From CAVXEH01 sp963805305 (GTDB taxonomy: Bacteria > Chloroflexota > Limnocylindria > QHBO01): a DNA stretch of 64,000 nucleotides. Position 1 is the first letter of the stretch. Every line of letters starts with the position of its first letter. Positions 8,673 through 16,407 of this stretch are shown here, one piece after another. The position numbers and the translations under genes are program-made. The notes under the pieces were generated by a model that saw only the letters and a list, made by a program, of their open reading frames with translations, was not told the origin of the DNA and ran no database searches. The stretch spans positions 124,001 to 188,000 of the forward strand of contig CAWDTM010000008.1 of assembly GCA_963805305.1 (NCBI GenBank), given 5' to 3'.

Positions 8673-9940
8673 TCGGCGTCGGCCTCATCCGGGATGACCC
8701 CGAGGGGGTGAAGCGGGCGGTCGCCCGCAAGGGTGAGCCGGTCGACGCCGTCGACCGGGTGCTCGAAGCCGACGCACGCCGTCGCGCCCTCGAGGCGGAG
8801 GTGAACGAGCTGCGTGCGGAGCGCAATGCCGGGAACAAGCAGCTCGGCGAGCTGATGCGGACCGGCCGCCGCGACGAGGGCGAGGCGCTCAAGGGGACCA
8901 TGGCGGGGCTGTCGCAGCGCATCGACGACATGGGCATGGAGCTGGGCGAGGTCACCGCTGCCATCGAGCGCAACCTGCTCCTCATCCCCAACCTGCCGCA
9001 TCCATCGGTCCCCGACGGGACGGGGGCGGATGACAACCCGGTGGTCCGCCGCTGGGGCGAGCCGCGGCCGGAGGGCAGCACGCCGCCCCACTGGGAGATC
9101 GCAGAGCGGCTGGGCCTCTTTGACCTCGAGCGCGGCGCGAAGATCGCCGGCTCGGGCTTCATCCTGTTCACCGGGCCGGGCGCGCGACTGGAGCGGGCGC
9201 TCATCTCGCTCATGCTCGAGCTCGCCGAGGGCTCCGGCTACCGCGAGGTCTGGGCACCGCTCCTCGTCAACGCGGCCTCCGCCCGCGGCACAGGGCAGCT
9301 CCCCGACAAGGAGCACCAGATGTACGTGGCCGAGCGCGACGAGCTGTACCTGGTCCCCACCGCGGAGGTGCCTGTCACGAACATCTACCGCGACGAGATC
9401 CTCGCCGCCGACGATCTCCCCATTCGCCATGCCGCCTACACCCCGTGCTTCCGCCGCGAGGCCGGGGCGGCGGGCAAGGACACCCGCGGCCTCCTGCGCG
9501 TCCACCAGTTCGACAAGGTCGAGATGGTGAAGTTCGTGCACCCCGACACGAGCTACGACGAGCTGGAATCGCTGACCCATGACGCGGAGAAGGTGCTCGA
9601 GGCGCTCGAGATTCCGTATCGCACGGTAGAGCGCTGCACCGGGGACGTGGGCTTCGCGCAGGCCAAGGGCTACGACCTCGAAGCCTGGTCGCCGGGGGTC
9701 GGCAAGTGGCTGGAGGTCAGCTCCTGCTCCAACTACACGGATTTCCAGGCCCGGCGCATGAACCTGCGCTTCCGTCCGGCGGCCGATGCGCGCCCGGAGC
9801 TGGTTCACACCCTCAACGGCTCGGGCCTGGGGATGAGCCGCACGTACGCCGCGCTGATCGAAACACACCTGCAGCCGGACGGCTCGATCCGGATCCCCGC
9901 CGCGCTGCGTCCCCACTTCGGTCGCGACAGCATCGGCTGA
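8669..9940 (+). CDS. serS: Serine--tRNA ligase
   Basis: This class II synthetase charges tRNA-Ser. I place the start at the GTG at 8669, which overlaps the lysS stop as GTGA. This gives a 423-residue protein beginning VIGVGLIRDDPEGVKRAV, matching the family N-terminus; a longer frame from 8591 would add an atypical extension. The N-terminal coiled-coil tRNA-binding arm covers about residues 30-105. Class II motif 2 is seen as CFRREAGAAGKDTRG and motif 3 as NGSGLGMSRTYAALIE. It is the last gene of the greA-lysS-serS operon. The four tRNA-Ser genes at 11.1-16.2 kb are its substrates. Confidence 0.96.
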   Translation: MIGVGLIRDDPEGVKRAVARKGEPVDAVDRVLEADARRRALEAEVNELRAERNAGNKQLGELMRTGRRDEGEALKGTMAGLSQRIDDMGMELGEVTAAIERNLLLIPNLPHPSVPDGTGADDNPVVRRWGEPRPEGSTPPHWEIAERLGLFDLERGAKIAGSGFILFTGPGARLERALISLMLELAEGSGYREVWAPLLVNAASARGTGQLPDKEHQMYVAERDELYLVPTAEVPVTNIYRDEILAADDLPIRHAAYTPCFRREAGAAGKDTRGLLRVHQFDKVEMVKFVHPDTSYDELESLTHDAEKVLEALEIPYRTVERCTGDVGFAQAKGYDLEAWSPGVGKWLEVSSCSNYTDFQARRMNLRFRPAADARPELVHTLNGSGLGMSRTYAALIETHLQPDGSIRIPAALRPHFGRDSIG

Positions 9941-10432
9941 TCAGCGCGCTGCGAGCCCCGCGACTCGCAGCCGGGGGAGGAGCGCCGCGCGCACGTCGCC
10001 CGCCGCGCGGGCGGCCGCTTCGGGGTTGGGTTCCACGCCATTGGTGAACATCCGCACCTGGAGCGCTGGACCGTGGGCATCCATACGCTCCGCCTGTGCG
10101 GACGTCACCGGCTGGACCACGAAGTGGAGGTGGCCGGGTCGCCGGTCCGCGTGCGACCAGAGGCAGGCGTAGACCTGGGAAGCCGGGTCATCGGCAAGGC
10201 GGGCCGCAAGGGCCACGGCGGCCGGCACGCCCACCAGCAGCGGGCCAAGCTCCGACGCCTCCATCGGCTCCAGGTCCGCCAGGTGGACCACGTGCCGGAT
10301 CGGCTTGACCACCACCGTGCCAATGCCCAGCGGGCCGACGCAGTGTTCGACCACCCAGCCGCCGGTCGTGGCGATGCGGCCGCCGGGGACACGCTCGGGA
10401 TGGTTGATGAGCTCGCAGGCCAGGCAGTCCAT
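9941..10432 (-). CDS. HIT-family protein with incomplete histidine triad
   Basis: This 163-residue protein starts with a CxxC motif (CLACELI) like zinc-binding HIT-family proteins, which are nucleotide hydrolases or transferases. The triad region near residue 120 reads PGHLHFVVQP. It keeps the first two histidines, including the usual nucleophile, but the third is replaced by Val. Catalysis may be altered or lost. The gene is convergent with serS and the stops are adjacent (9940/9941). The family call is good; the substrate is unknown. Confidence 0.7.
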   Translation of the reverse strand: MDCLACELINHPERVPGGRIATTGGWVVEHCVGPLGIGTVVVKPIRHVVHLADLEPMEASELGPLLVGVPAAVALAARLADDPASQVYACLWSHADRRPGHLHFVVQPVTSAQAERMDAHGPALQVRMFTNGVEPNPEAAARAAGDVRAALLPRLRVAGLAAR

Positions 10433-10526
10433 GGCACGGGATGGTAGTCGCGACGAGCGGGGCGCAGCTCCGAGCCTGGCGAGGCTGCGCTACTCTGCCT
10501 ACCCCGACTACGTCAGGAGTCAGCCC

Positions 10527-11105
10527 ATGACCGCCCTACCCGAATCAGCCCCGTACGCGCTGCGGCTTTCGATTGACTACCCGGAGCGGCTCGACCGCTT
10601 CACGACCTTCTTCAGACTGCTGTGGGTGATCCCCATCGCCATCATCGCCGCCGGGCTCTCGACCGGCCTCTTCATCTCGACGGGCCTGATGATCGTGTTC
10701 CGGCAGCGATATCCCCGCTGGTGGTTCGACTTCACGCGCGAGCTGACGCGATTCAGCATCCGGGTGGGCGCCTACATGGCCCTCCTCACGGATGCCTATC
10801 CGTCAACCGTGGAGGAGCAGGGCGTGCACCTGGAGCTCGACTACCCCGACGTCGAGCGGGACCTCAATCGATGGCTGCCGCTCGTGAAGTGGTTCCTGGC
10901 CATCCCGCACTACATCGTGCTGTGGTTCGGGTGGATCGCGACCTTCGTGGTCATCGTCATCGCCTGGTTTGCGATCCTCTTCACTGGCCAGTATCCGCGC
11001 GGGCTGTTCGACTTCGTGGAGGGCATGATGCGGTGGAGCCTGCGCGTCAGCGCCTACGCTTACCTGCTCGTCACCGACCGCTACCCGCCGTTCAGCCTGC
11101 ACTGA
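10527..11105 (+). CDS. DUF4389-type membrane protein
   Basis: This is a 192-residue membrane protein. The sequence repeats a pattern of a hydrophobic helix preceded by a Phe/Trp-rich amphipathic segment: RFTTFFRLLWVIPIAIIAAG near residue 30 and PLVKWFLAIPHYIVLWFGW near residue 115. Each unit ends in a tryptophan/arginine-rich strand such as QRYPRWWFDF. This is the DUF4389 pattern. ATG at 10527 is preceded by AGGAG, so I use it rather than the longer upstream frame. The function is unknown. It stands alone between the HIT gene and tRNA-Ser(TGA). Confidence 0.75.
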   Translation: MTALPESAPYALRLSIDYPERLDRFTTFFRLLWVIPIAIIAAGLSTGLFISTGLMIVFRQRYPRWWFDFTRELTRFSIRVGAYMALLTDAYPSTVEEQGVHLELDYPDVERDLNRWLPLVKWFLAIPHYIVLWFGWIATFVVIVIAWFAILFTGQYPRGLFDFVEGMMRWSLRVSAYAYLLVTDRYPPFSLH

Positions 11106-11145
11106 CCGGACGGTCGAGGGCCCCACGCTAGAATCCATGCGCCGC

Positions 11146-11233
11146 GGAGGGGTGGCAGAGTGGACGAATGCGGCGGTCTTGAAAACCGCTGACCCGCAAG
11201 GGTTCGTGGGTTCGAATCCCACCCCCTCCGCCA
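11146..11233 (+). tRNA. tRNA-Ser (anticodon TGA)
   Basis: This is a class II tRNA with a long variable arm and an encoded CCA. The acceptor GGAGGGG (11146-11152) pairs with CCCCTCC (11223-11229). The anticodon loop CTTGAAA gives TGA. A TAGAAT -10-like element lies at 11129-11134. Confidence 0.95.
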
Positions 11234-11281
11234 GATTCCGCGCCGCGCGGCCGCCTGAAGAGCGGAGTGGAGCCTGCGTCA

Positions 11282-11491
11282 ATGGCGAAGACCGGCGATT
11301 CCCGTGAGCTCATCGTCGCCGAAGAGCTGGCCGATGCCCTGGTGGCCGACGACCTGGCCCTGGCCGTCTTCGAGCGCCTCTCGCTGAGCCACCGGCGGGA
11401 GCACGCGAACTACGTTGCGGATGCGAAGGACCCGGATACGCGAACGCGGCGAGCCAACGAGACGGTGAAGCGGCTCCGCGCGCAGGCATGA
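11282..11491 (+). CDS. Small YdeI/OmpD-associated (OmdA-like) protein
   Basis: This 69-residue protein resembles the C-terminal domain of the YdeI/OmpD-associated family: VFERLSLSHRREHANYVADA followed by TRTRRANETVKRL, where the family pattern is a conserved 'LS.SH..E....I..A....TR.RR...TV..L'. Full-length members have an additional N-terminal domain that is absent here. I prefer the ATG at 11282, with GGAG 9 bases upstream, over the GTG at 11267. It sits just after tRNA-Ser(TGA). The biochemical role is not known. Confidence 0.65.
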   Translation: MAKTGDSRELIVAEELADALVADDLALAVFERLSLSHRREHANYVADAKDPDTRTRRANETVKRLRAQA

Positions 11492-11528
11492 GCGGGGTGT
11501 GAGGCCGTTCGCGACATCCACGGGATCG

Positions 11529-12458
11529 TCACCGACTCGACGGACGCGGGGACCCCTCCTGCTGAGGCGTCGTGGCCGCGTCGGTGTCCTCGGATGCGCA
11601 ACCGCGCCGCCGGTCCGTGATCCACAGCGGCGGGACGGCGGCGAGCAGCGCGAACCCGGACGGCCAGATGACGGGCAGCGCCAGGAAGGCGGCGATCGGC
11701 ACGGCCCAGCGCCGGCCCGTTGCCGCCGCCCAGACGATGACCCCCAGCGCAAACGGGAGCCGAACCCCGAACGACGGGAAGGCGAAGAACAGGTACTCGT
11801 AGGTCCGGCTGGTCCCGGCGTTGGATGCGAGAAGCTTGATCCAGTCCTCCCATAGGCCGATGCCTCCGATCAGCACGGAAACGACCATCACCCCGGCGGT
11901 CACCGCCGTCACCTGGGCCAGTGCCCGCCATTCGCGACGGATCGCGAACCAGAGGAGGCCGATGCCGGGCGTCACCTTGGTGAGCAACACGAAGCTCCAC
12001 GCGCCCGGGTACCGGAACCCCACGATCATGACCGCCGCAAGCAGGACGTGGATGTTGCCGCGGACGAGGTCCTCGATCACGCCGGGCACCACGATCGTGT
12101 AGGCCGCCCCGGCCGCCACGAGGGCGCCAAGCGAGACGATCGCGTATCCGATCCTGAACACCGCGAAGGGCAGGAGTGTGAACGGCGCGAGGAGCTGCGC
12201 GATGGCCGGCGAATACAGGAATGCGTCCTCGCTGCCCAGCTGCGCCCCGCCGTACGGGTTTGATGGATCCACGGCCCAGTAGGCGTGCGAGTCGTTCGGG
12301 TGCAGGTTGTAGGGGAGAACCCCGGTCACCACGGCCAGGAGCCACAGCGCGCCGATCCCGGTGACAACCAGGCGGACGTTGCGCCACCCCCCGATCCGCT
12401 CGACTGCTTGCCCCAGCGAACGGGTGATCCCCCTGGCCCAGCGTCCCCGGTCAGGCAT
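11529..12458 (-). CDS. GT87 (DUF2029)-like integral membrane protein
   Basis: This 309-residue polytopic protein has about eight hydrophobic helices. The loop after helix 1 carries NLHPNDSHAYWAVDPSNPYGG, resembling the acidic first loop of GT87 (DUF2029) polyprenol-phosphate-mannose-dependent mannosyltransferases. A second signature, LLTKVTPGIGLLWF, matches the 'KPTPGLL' region of that family. The start is the ATG at 12458, which overlaps the end of tdk by 8 bases, so it is the last gene of a leftward aroE-tdk-GT87 operon. The enzymatic role is inferred from similarity of these two stretches. Confidence 0.6.
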   Translation of the reverse strand: MPDRGRWARGITRSLGQAVERIGGWRNVRLVVTGIGALWLLAVVTGVLPYNLHPNDSHAYWAVDPSNPYGGAQLGSEDAFLYSPAIAQLLAPFTLLPFAVFRIGYAIVSLGALVAAGAAYTIVVPGVIEDLVRGNIHVLLAAVMIVGFRYPGAWSFVLLTKVTPGIGLLWFAIRREWRALAQVTAVTAGVMVVSVLIGGIGLWEDWIKLLASNAGTSRTYEYLFFAFPSFGVRLPFALGVIVWAAATGRRWAVPIAAFLALPVIWPSGFALLAAVPPLWITDRRRGCASEDTDAATTPQQEGSPRPSSR

Positions 12459-13035
12459 CCTCGGGCGCCGGCACCTCGTGGTGCAGGCGGCAGCGTGCCT
12501 CGTATGACTCGTCGGCCATCCCGCCAATCAGGATCAGCGGCGAGTCGGCGGTCGCGGGCTGGCCGTCGATGAGGCGCTGGGTGCGGGTCGCCGGCTCGCC
12601 GCAGACCATGCAGATCGCGGTGAGCTTCGTCACCTGGTCCGCCAGCGCCATGAGGCGCGGCATGGGCCCGAACGGGATGCCGCGGAAGTCACGGTCCAGC
12701 CCGGTCACCACGACCTGCTTCCCGCCATCGGCCAGCCGCTCGACCGCCTCCGCCAGCCCCTCGTCGAAGAACTGCCCCTCCTCGATGGCCACGATATCCG
12801 CGTCGCGGGCAAGCGCCTCGATGTCGCGGGAGTGCTCCACGGAGAGCGCCTGGTGATGAGCCCCGGAGCGCGAGACGACGGTCACCTGGTCGGTTCGCGT
12901 GTCGAGCTGCGGCTTGATGAGGATCACCTGGCGTCCGGCGATCGCGAACCGGCGCAGGAGCCGGAGCATCTCATCGGTCTTGCCGCAGAACATGCATCCA
13001 CAGATGACGTGGACCCAGCCGCTCGTGTAGAACAT
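12451..13035 (-). CDS. tdk: Thymidine kinase
   Basis: This salvage enzyme phosphorylates thymidine to dTMP. The 194-residue protein starts at the ATG at 13035 with GAGGG upstream. The Walker A loop reads GCMFCGKTDEML near residue 13. Walker B and the catalytic Glu region is VAIEEGQFFDE near residue 82, and the lasso/zinc region has CMVCGEPATRTQR. The usual first glycine-serine of the loop (GPMFSGKT) is replaced by GCMFCGKT, so two cysteines lie within the P-loop. It is 7 bases downstream of aroE and overlaps the GT87 gene. Confidence 0.92.
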   Translation of the reverse strand: MFYTSGWVHVICGCMFCGKTDEMLRLLRRFAIAGRQVILIKPQLDTRTDQVTVVSRSGAHHQALSVEHSRDIEALARDADIVAIEEGQFFDEGLAEAVERLADGGKQVVVTGLDRDFRGIPFGPMPRLMALADQVTKLTAICMVCGEPATRTQRLIDGQPATADSPLILIGGMADESYEARCRLHHEVPAPEDA

Positions 13036-13042
13036 CAAGCCC

Positions 13043-13924
13043 TCAATCCCCGACGACGGCGCTCTCGGTCTCGGGGTCGCCGAGCGCCCCGGACAGCGCA
13101 CCGCGCAGGACCTCCGTTGGCGCGTCGTTCCCGGTCCACAGCCGGACGGCAACCGCCTGCGCCACAAGGAAGCTTGCCTGCCCGTTCGCCACCGTCGCGC
13201 CGCGCGCCTTCGCCTCGCGCATGAGGACGGTCTGGCCCCGGTGCAGCGCCAGGTCCAGGACATACAGGTTGTCCGGGAGCGCCTCCGGTGGAACGGCGCT
13301 GGCCGCCTCGTCGGCGCCCAGCCCGCTGGCATCGATGACCAGGCCGACCCGAGCGAGCTCCGCTTCCAGGATCGACTCGTGCCACGGGCGCGCCCGAAGC
13401 TCCATGTGGCGCGCCACCTTCGCGAAATCCGCGACGAGCGACTCGGCCTTGTGGAGGTGCCGGTTGAAGACGGAGACGTGCTGGAACCCGGCGCTGATCA
13501 GCACGGTGACCGCGGCGCGGGCGCCGCCGCCGGCCCCGAGCACGAGGGCGCCACGCGGCCACTTGCCGCGCACCTTGGGCAGGATCGCGGCGAGCCCGGC
13601 ACGGATGCCGTCGACATCGGTGTTGTGGCCCCGCAGGCGCTGGCCGTCGCGAACGATGATGCTCACCGCGCCGCTGGCCTTCGCGTCGTCGGACAGGCTG
13701 GAGCACAGGGAGGCGGTCTTCTCCTTGTGCGGCGCGCTCACAACGGCTCCGAGGTAGCTCCGGCCACGCAGGGTCCCGACGGCCTCGGCGAGCTTGTGGG
13801 GATGGATCTCCCAGTGCTCGAGAGCGACGGATCGACCGACCGCCTCGAACGCCGCGAGGAGCACCGGCTCGATCGCGGTGGGTGCTTCGGAGGAGCCGAT
13901 GATGGGTAGGCGCTGCTCAGGCAT
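13043..13924 (-). CDS. aroE: Shikimate dehydrogenase family protein
   Basis: This 293-residue enzyme should reduce 3-dehydroshikimate to shikimate with NADPH in aromatic amino acid synthesis. Residues typical of AroE are visible: VSAPHKEKTASL (substrate-binding Lys), NTDVDGIRAGL (catalytic Asp region), and the Rossmann loop GAGGGARAAV. The family's N(V)TxPxK motif is changed to VVSAPHK, so a related quinate/shikimate specificity is possible. I use the ATG at 13924. It is the first gene of the leftward operon with tdk and the GT87-like gene. Confidence 0.88.
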   Translation of the reverse strand: MPEQRLPIIGSSEAPTAIEPVLLAAFEAVGRSVALEHWEIHPHKLAEAVGTLRGRSYLGAVVSAPHKEKTASLCSSLSDDAKASGAVSIIVRDGQRLRGHNTDVDGIRAGLAAILPKVRGKWPRGALVLGAGGGARAAVTVLISAGFQHVSVFNRHLHKAESLVADFAKVARHMELRARPWHESILEAELARVGLVIDASGLGADEAASAVPPEALPDNLYVLDLALHRGQTVLMREAKARGATVANGQASFLVAQAVAVRLWTGNDAPTEVLRGALSGALGDPETESAVVGD

Positions 13925-14018
13925 TTGGTCACTCGTCTGGGTTCGTCGATGCTGCGCTTCGCCCCGGGCGGCAGACTCGTCGGAGCAGCAGGCCCATGCT
14001 ATCATCGGCGCCGCTCGC

Positions 14019-14110
14019 GGAGAGGTCGCATAGTGGCCTAGTGCGGCGGTTTGCTAAACCGTTGAAGGGGGTTTCCTCTTCCGAGGGTTCGAATCCCTCC
14101 CTCTCCGCCA
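14019..14110 (+). tRNA. tRNA-Ser (anticodon GCT)
   Basis: The acceptor GGAGAGG (14019-14025) pairs with CCTCTCC (14100-14106), followed by discriminator G and encoded CCA. The anticodon loop TTGCTAA gives GCT. The long variable arm is present. Confidence 0.95.
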
Positions 14111-14125
14111 GTCTCGCCCGGTCGG

Positions 14126-14201
14126 GTGCCCGTAGCTCAGTGGATAGAGCGTCAGGTTGCGGACCTGAAGGTCGGAGGTTCGAGTCCTCTCGGGCACGCC
14201 A
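14126..14201 (+). tRNA. tRNA-Arg (anticodon GCG)
   Basis: This is a 76-base tRNA. The acceptor GTGCCCG (14126-14132) pairs perfectly with CGGGCAC (14191-14197), and GCCA is encoded. The anticodon stem TCAGG/CCTGA encloses TTGCGGA, giving anticodon GCG. Most bacteria read CGU/CGC/CGA with an ACG anticodon edited to ICG by TadA. Here G34 would read CGC and CGU without editing. It lies 15 bases after tRNA-Ser(GCT). Confidence 0.93.
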
Positions 14202-14233
14202 AGCTCGCGGCAGCATGGGGTCGTTCGACGATC

Positions 14234-14593
14234 ATGACGGGATGGAGGTCCAGCTCCGCTCCACGCGATGCCTCCGACGAGATCGAGGGAATCACGATCC
14301 ATGAGCGTGCGGCCGGCAACGATCAGATCATCGTCCTGTATGTGATCACCGATACCGCCACGCCGGTCGATCCCGGCGTCCTTTACGCCGCCGTCGCTGT
14401 TGACGCCGCCGCGCGGGCGACCATCGGGTGGCGCATCGTCTCGACCGACTCCGTGCCGATCCGCCAGATGGGCACGGTCGGCAACGTCTTCTTCCAGAGC
14501 GGCGGCCAGTTCACGAGCCAGGCCGCCGTGGCGGTTGTCTACGCCCACGCCGATCCGCGAGCGCGGGAGGGGGCCACCGGGGCAGTCCGCTAG
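14234..14593 (+). CDS. Hypothetical protein, about 119 residues
   Basis: This open frame starts at the ATG at 14234, just after tRNA-Arg. It encodes a soluble protein with strand-like segments (IIVLYVITDTATPVD, AAVAVDAAARATIGW, VFFQSGGQFTSQAAVAVVY). I recognise no family and see no cysteine or metal motif. GGAGG occurs only inside the frame, so the start is uncertain. Its 3' end overlaps by 4 bases the end of the small leftward gene at 14590. Confidence 0.4.
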   Translation: MTGWRSSSAPRDASDEIEGITIHERAAGNDQIIVLYVITDTATPVDPGVLYAAVAVDAAARATIGWRIVSTDSVPIRQMGTVGNVFFQSGGQFTSQAAVAVVYAHADPRAREGATGAVR

Positions 14594-14820
14594 GCCTCTG
14601 CGTCACCCATTGGCTCGTCCTGTGGCGGGTCAGCCTGGCCGCTCGCTTCGGGCCCGGGAGTGCCGACATCCTCGTCCGTCAGTGCGGGTGGTGTCGCGGC
14701 GGGGGAGGCGCGGCGCGCCACCTCGCGAGCCCGCAGATCGGCCAGCAGGTCGCCACGATGCTTCGCGGCCGTCTCACGGGCCTGCGCATCCTCGCGTTCG
14801 CTGACGGTGCGGCGCTTCAT
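14590..14820 (-). CDS. Hypothetical small charged protein
   Basis: This 76-residue frame starts with ATG at 14820 (MKRRTVSEREDAQARETAAK) and has a highly charged helical N-terminal half followed by a Pro/Gly/Asp-rich acidic tail. It resembles no family I know. It lies downstream of the exported-protein gene at 14842 on the same strand, separated by 21 bases, so the two may share a transcript. Confidence 0.4.
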   Translation of the reverse strand: MKRRTVSEREDAQARETAAKHRGDLLADLRAREVARRASPAATPPALTDEDVGTPGPEASGQADPPQDEPMGDAEA

Positions 14821-14841
14821 GGAAGCACAGTCTACGCGGCC

Positions 14842-15285
14842 CTAGTCGAGCGGGTCGCTCCCCGCCCCGCCGTCGACGCCGGGCGCCGATCGTGCCAGCT
14901 CCTGCCGGCAGCTCAGCGTCCGATCCGCGAACGGTCGCGCACGCCAGACCAGCACGGTCGCGTAGTCCGACACTTCCTGGAGCCGATTGCGCGCGTACTG
15001 GTCGTTCGGCTGGATCCAGGCATCCTCGGGTGGCAGCCCGTGCCCGGGGACGTACTGGAAGCCGATCTGCCGCGCTCCGCAGCTGGCCACGACCGCGTAG
15101 CCGCCCTCCCAGGTATCCGTCGCGCTGAGCACGCTCCACCCCGGCAGGCGCGTATGCACGGCGGCCAGCACCCTCGCCACGCCGGGGTCGCCGACGCGCG
15201 GGATGGGTGCCAGGAGGGCGCCGGCCACCAGGGCCGCCAGCGCCAGCGCGCCGGCGACGGTCTGCAGGTGCGATCGGTTCAGCAT
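14842..15285 (-). CDS. Putative exported protein of unknown function
   Basis: This 147-residue protein starts at the ATG at 15285. It begins MLNRSHLQTVAGALALAA, a basic N-terminus plus a hydrophobic segment to about residue 27 that should act as a signal peptide or anchor. The mature part contains two cysteines (VASCGARQIGF and LSCRQEL) that could form a disulfide, and a tryptophan-rich pattern. I recognise no domain. It is divergent from the TadA-like gene. Confidence 0.5.
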   Translation of the reverse strand: MLNRSHLQTVAGALALAALVAGALLAPIPRVGDPGVARVLAAVHTRLPGWSVLSATDTWEGGYAVVASCGARQIGFQYVPGHGLPPEDAWIQPNDQYARNRLQEVSDYATVLVWRARPFADRTLSCRQELARSAPGVDGGAGSDPLD

Positions 15286-15433
15286 CGGTCTCCGGACATT
15301 GCACGTGGAGTGCCTGACCATGATCGAAGGTCCCGTCGCGGGACGGGTCGCGGCGGCTGAAGGATATCGCAGGAATGCCCCGGATGCTCTGCTAGACTCC
15401 GGTCGCCACGGAAGCGGTTCCGGGAGGGAGCGC

Positions 15434-15877
15434 GTGAACTACGAGCTGTACATGGCCGAGGCGATTGCCGAGGCACGCCGCGGGGCGGAAGAGGGGGAGC
15501 GGCCCGTCGGCACGGTTGCCGTCCTGGACGACGCGATGGTCGCCCGCGACCATGATCGCTGCCAGGCCGATGGCGACCCCACGGCCCACGCCCTGATGCT
15601 CACCATCCGTGCCGCAGCCCGCAAGCTCGGGACGCGGCGCCTGTCGGACGTGACCATCTTCACCACCCTCGAGCCGTGCCCGATGTGCGTGGGCGCGCTC
15701 CTCGAAGCACAGGTGCGCGCGCTCGTCTTCGCCGTCCCCGACGACGTGCGCGGCAGTGCCGGCACCGTGACACAGCTGGCGCGCAGCGATGTGATGCCGC
15801 ACCAGATCTCGGTGGTCTCCGGGGTCCGCGAGGCCGAGGCGCGGCGTCTTGGCGAGGAGGCCACCGCCTCCGCTTGA
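15434..15877 (+). CDS. TadA-like deaminase lacking the catalytic glutamate
   Basis: The 147-residue protein has the size and layout of tRNA adenosine deaminase TadA, which converts A34 to inosine in tRNA-Arg(ACG). The zinc ligands are intact: His in DPTAHALML near residue 53 and the cysteine pair in LEPCPMC near residue 82. The motif should read HAE. The proton-shuttling Glu is Leu here (codons cac gcc ctg). The Asn that contacts the substrate base in E. coli TadA (N46) aligns with Asp in DHDRCQADGDPT. It therefore looks like a zinc-binding pseudoenzyme or an altered-activity enzyme. The start is GTG at 15434 with GGGAGGGAG upstream. Its position before SRP RNA-dnaX matches that of B. subtilis tadA (yaaJ). 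Confidence 0.8.
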   Translation: MNYELYMAEAIAEARRGAEEGERPVGTVAVLDDAMVARDHDRCQADGDPTAHALMLTIRAAARKLGTRRLSDVTIFTTLEPCPMCVGALLEAQVRALVFAVPDDVRGSAGTVTQLARSDVMPHQISVVSGVREAEARRLGEEATASA

Positions 15878-15892
15878 CGGCGCGTGGTTCGA

Positions 15893-15921
15893 TTGCCCGC
15901 CATCCGCCCCGTTGGTAGACT
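15893..15921 (+). promoter_or_regulatory. Promoter for tRNA-Ser(CGA)-tRNA-Ser(GGA)
   Basis: TTGCCC at 15893-15898 and TAGACT at 15916-15921 have a 17-base spacer. The -10 element is identical to that of the 16S promoter. The tRNA begins 12 bases downstream. Confidence 0.6.
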
Positions 15922-15932
15922 CCCGCGGCGGG

Positions 15933-16019
<87 letters not shown>

Positions 16020-16063
16020 CGTTTCACGCTGCCGCACCGCGAACCGCGGCGTGCCGTGCCCGC

Positions 16064-16151
16064 GGAGAGGTCGCCTAGAGGCCTATGGCGCCGCACTGGA
16101 AATGCGGTTCGGGGAAACCCGTCGGGGGTTCGAATCCCCCCCTCTCCGCCA
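16064..16151 (+). tRNA. tRNA-Ser (anticodon GGA)
   Basis: The acceptor GGAGAGG (16064-16070) pairs with CCTCTCC (16141-16147), and GCCA is encoded. The anticodon loop CTGGAAA gives GGA. It is 44 bases after tRNA-Ser(CGA) and probably cotranscribed. With TGA, GCT and CGA it completes the set of serine isoacceptors. Confidence 0.95.
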
Positions 16152-16372
16152 CTGCCCTGCGCTCCTACATGGTCGTTGGCGGTTGCGGGCTCACCGTGCG
16201 AGCCCAATGACCGAGGCGATGCCGATGGCGCGGTTCCCTTGATCACCCGGTCGCCATCCGGTGACAACACGACCGAGGGCGGACGCCTCGTCGGTGGCAA
16301 GGCCCAGGACACGAGCGCACCACGGCTCGTGGATGCGGAGCGTCCTCGGGCGCTCTGCCGCCGGCACGCAAA

Positions 16373-16401
16373 TTGACCGATGCGGGCACCGCGGATACCA
16401 T
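16373..16401 (+). promoter_or_regulatory. Promoter of the SRP RNA gene
   Basis: TTGACC at 16373-16378 and TACCAT at 16396-16401 have a 17-base spacer. The SRP RNA should start near 16408. The 220 bases between tRNA-Ser(GGA) and this promoter hold nothing I recognise. Confidence 0.65.
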
Positions 16402-16407
16402 CGCGGC

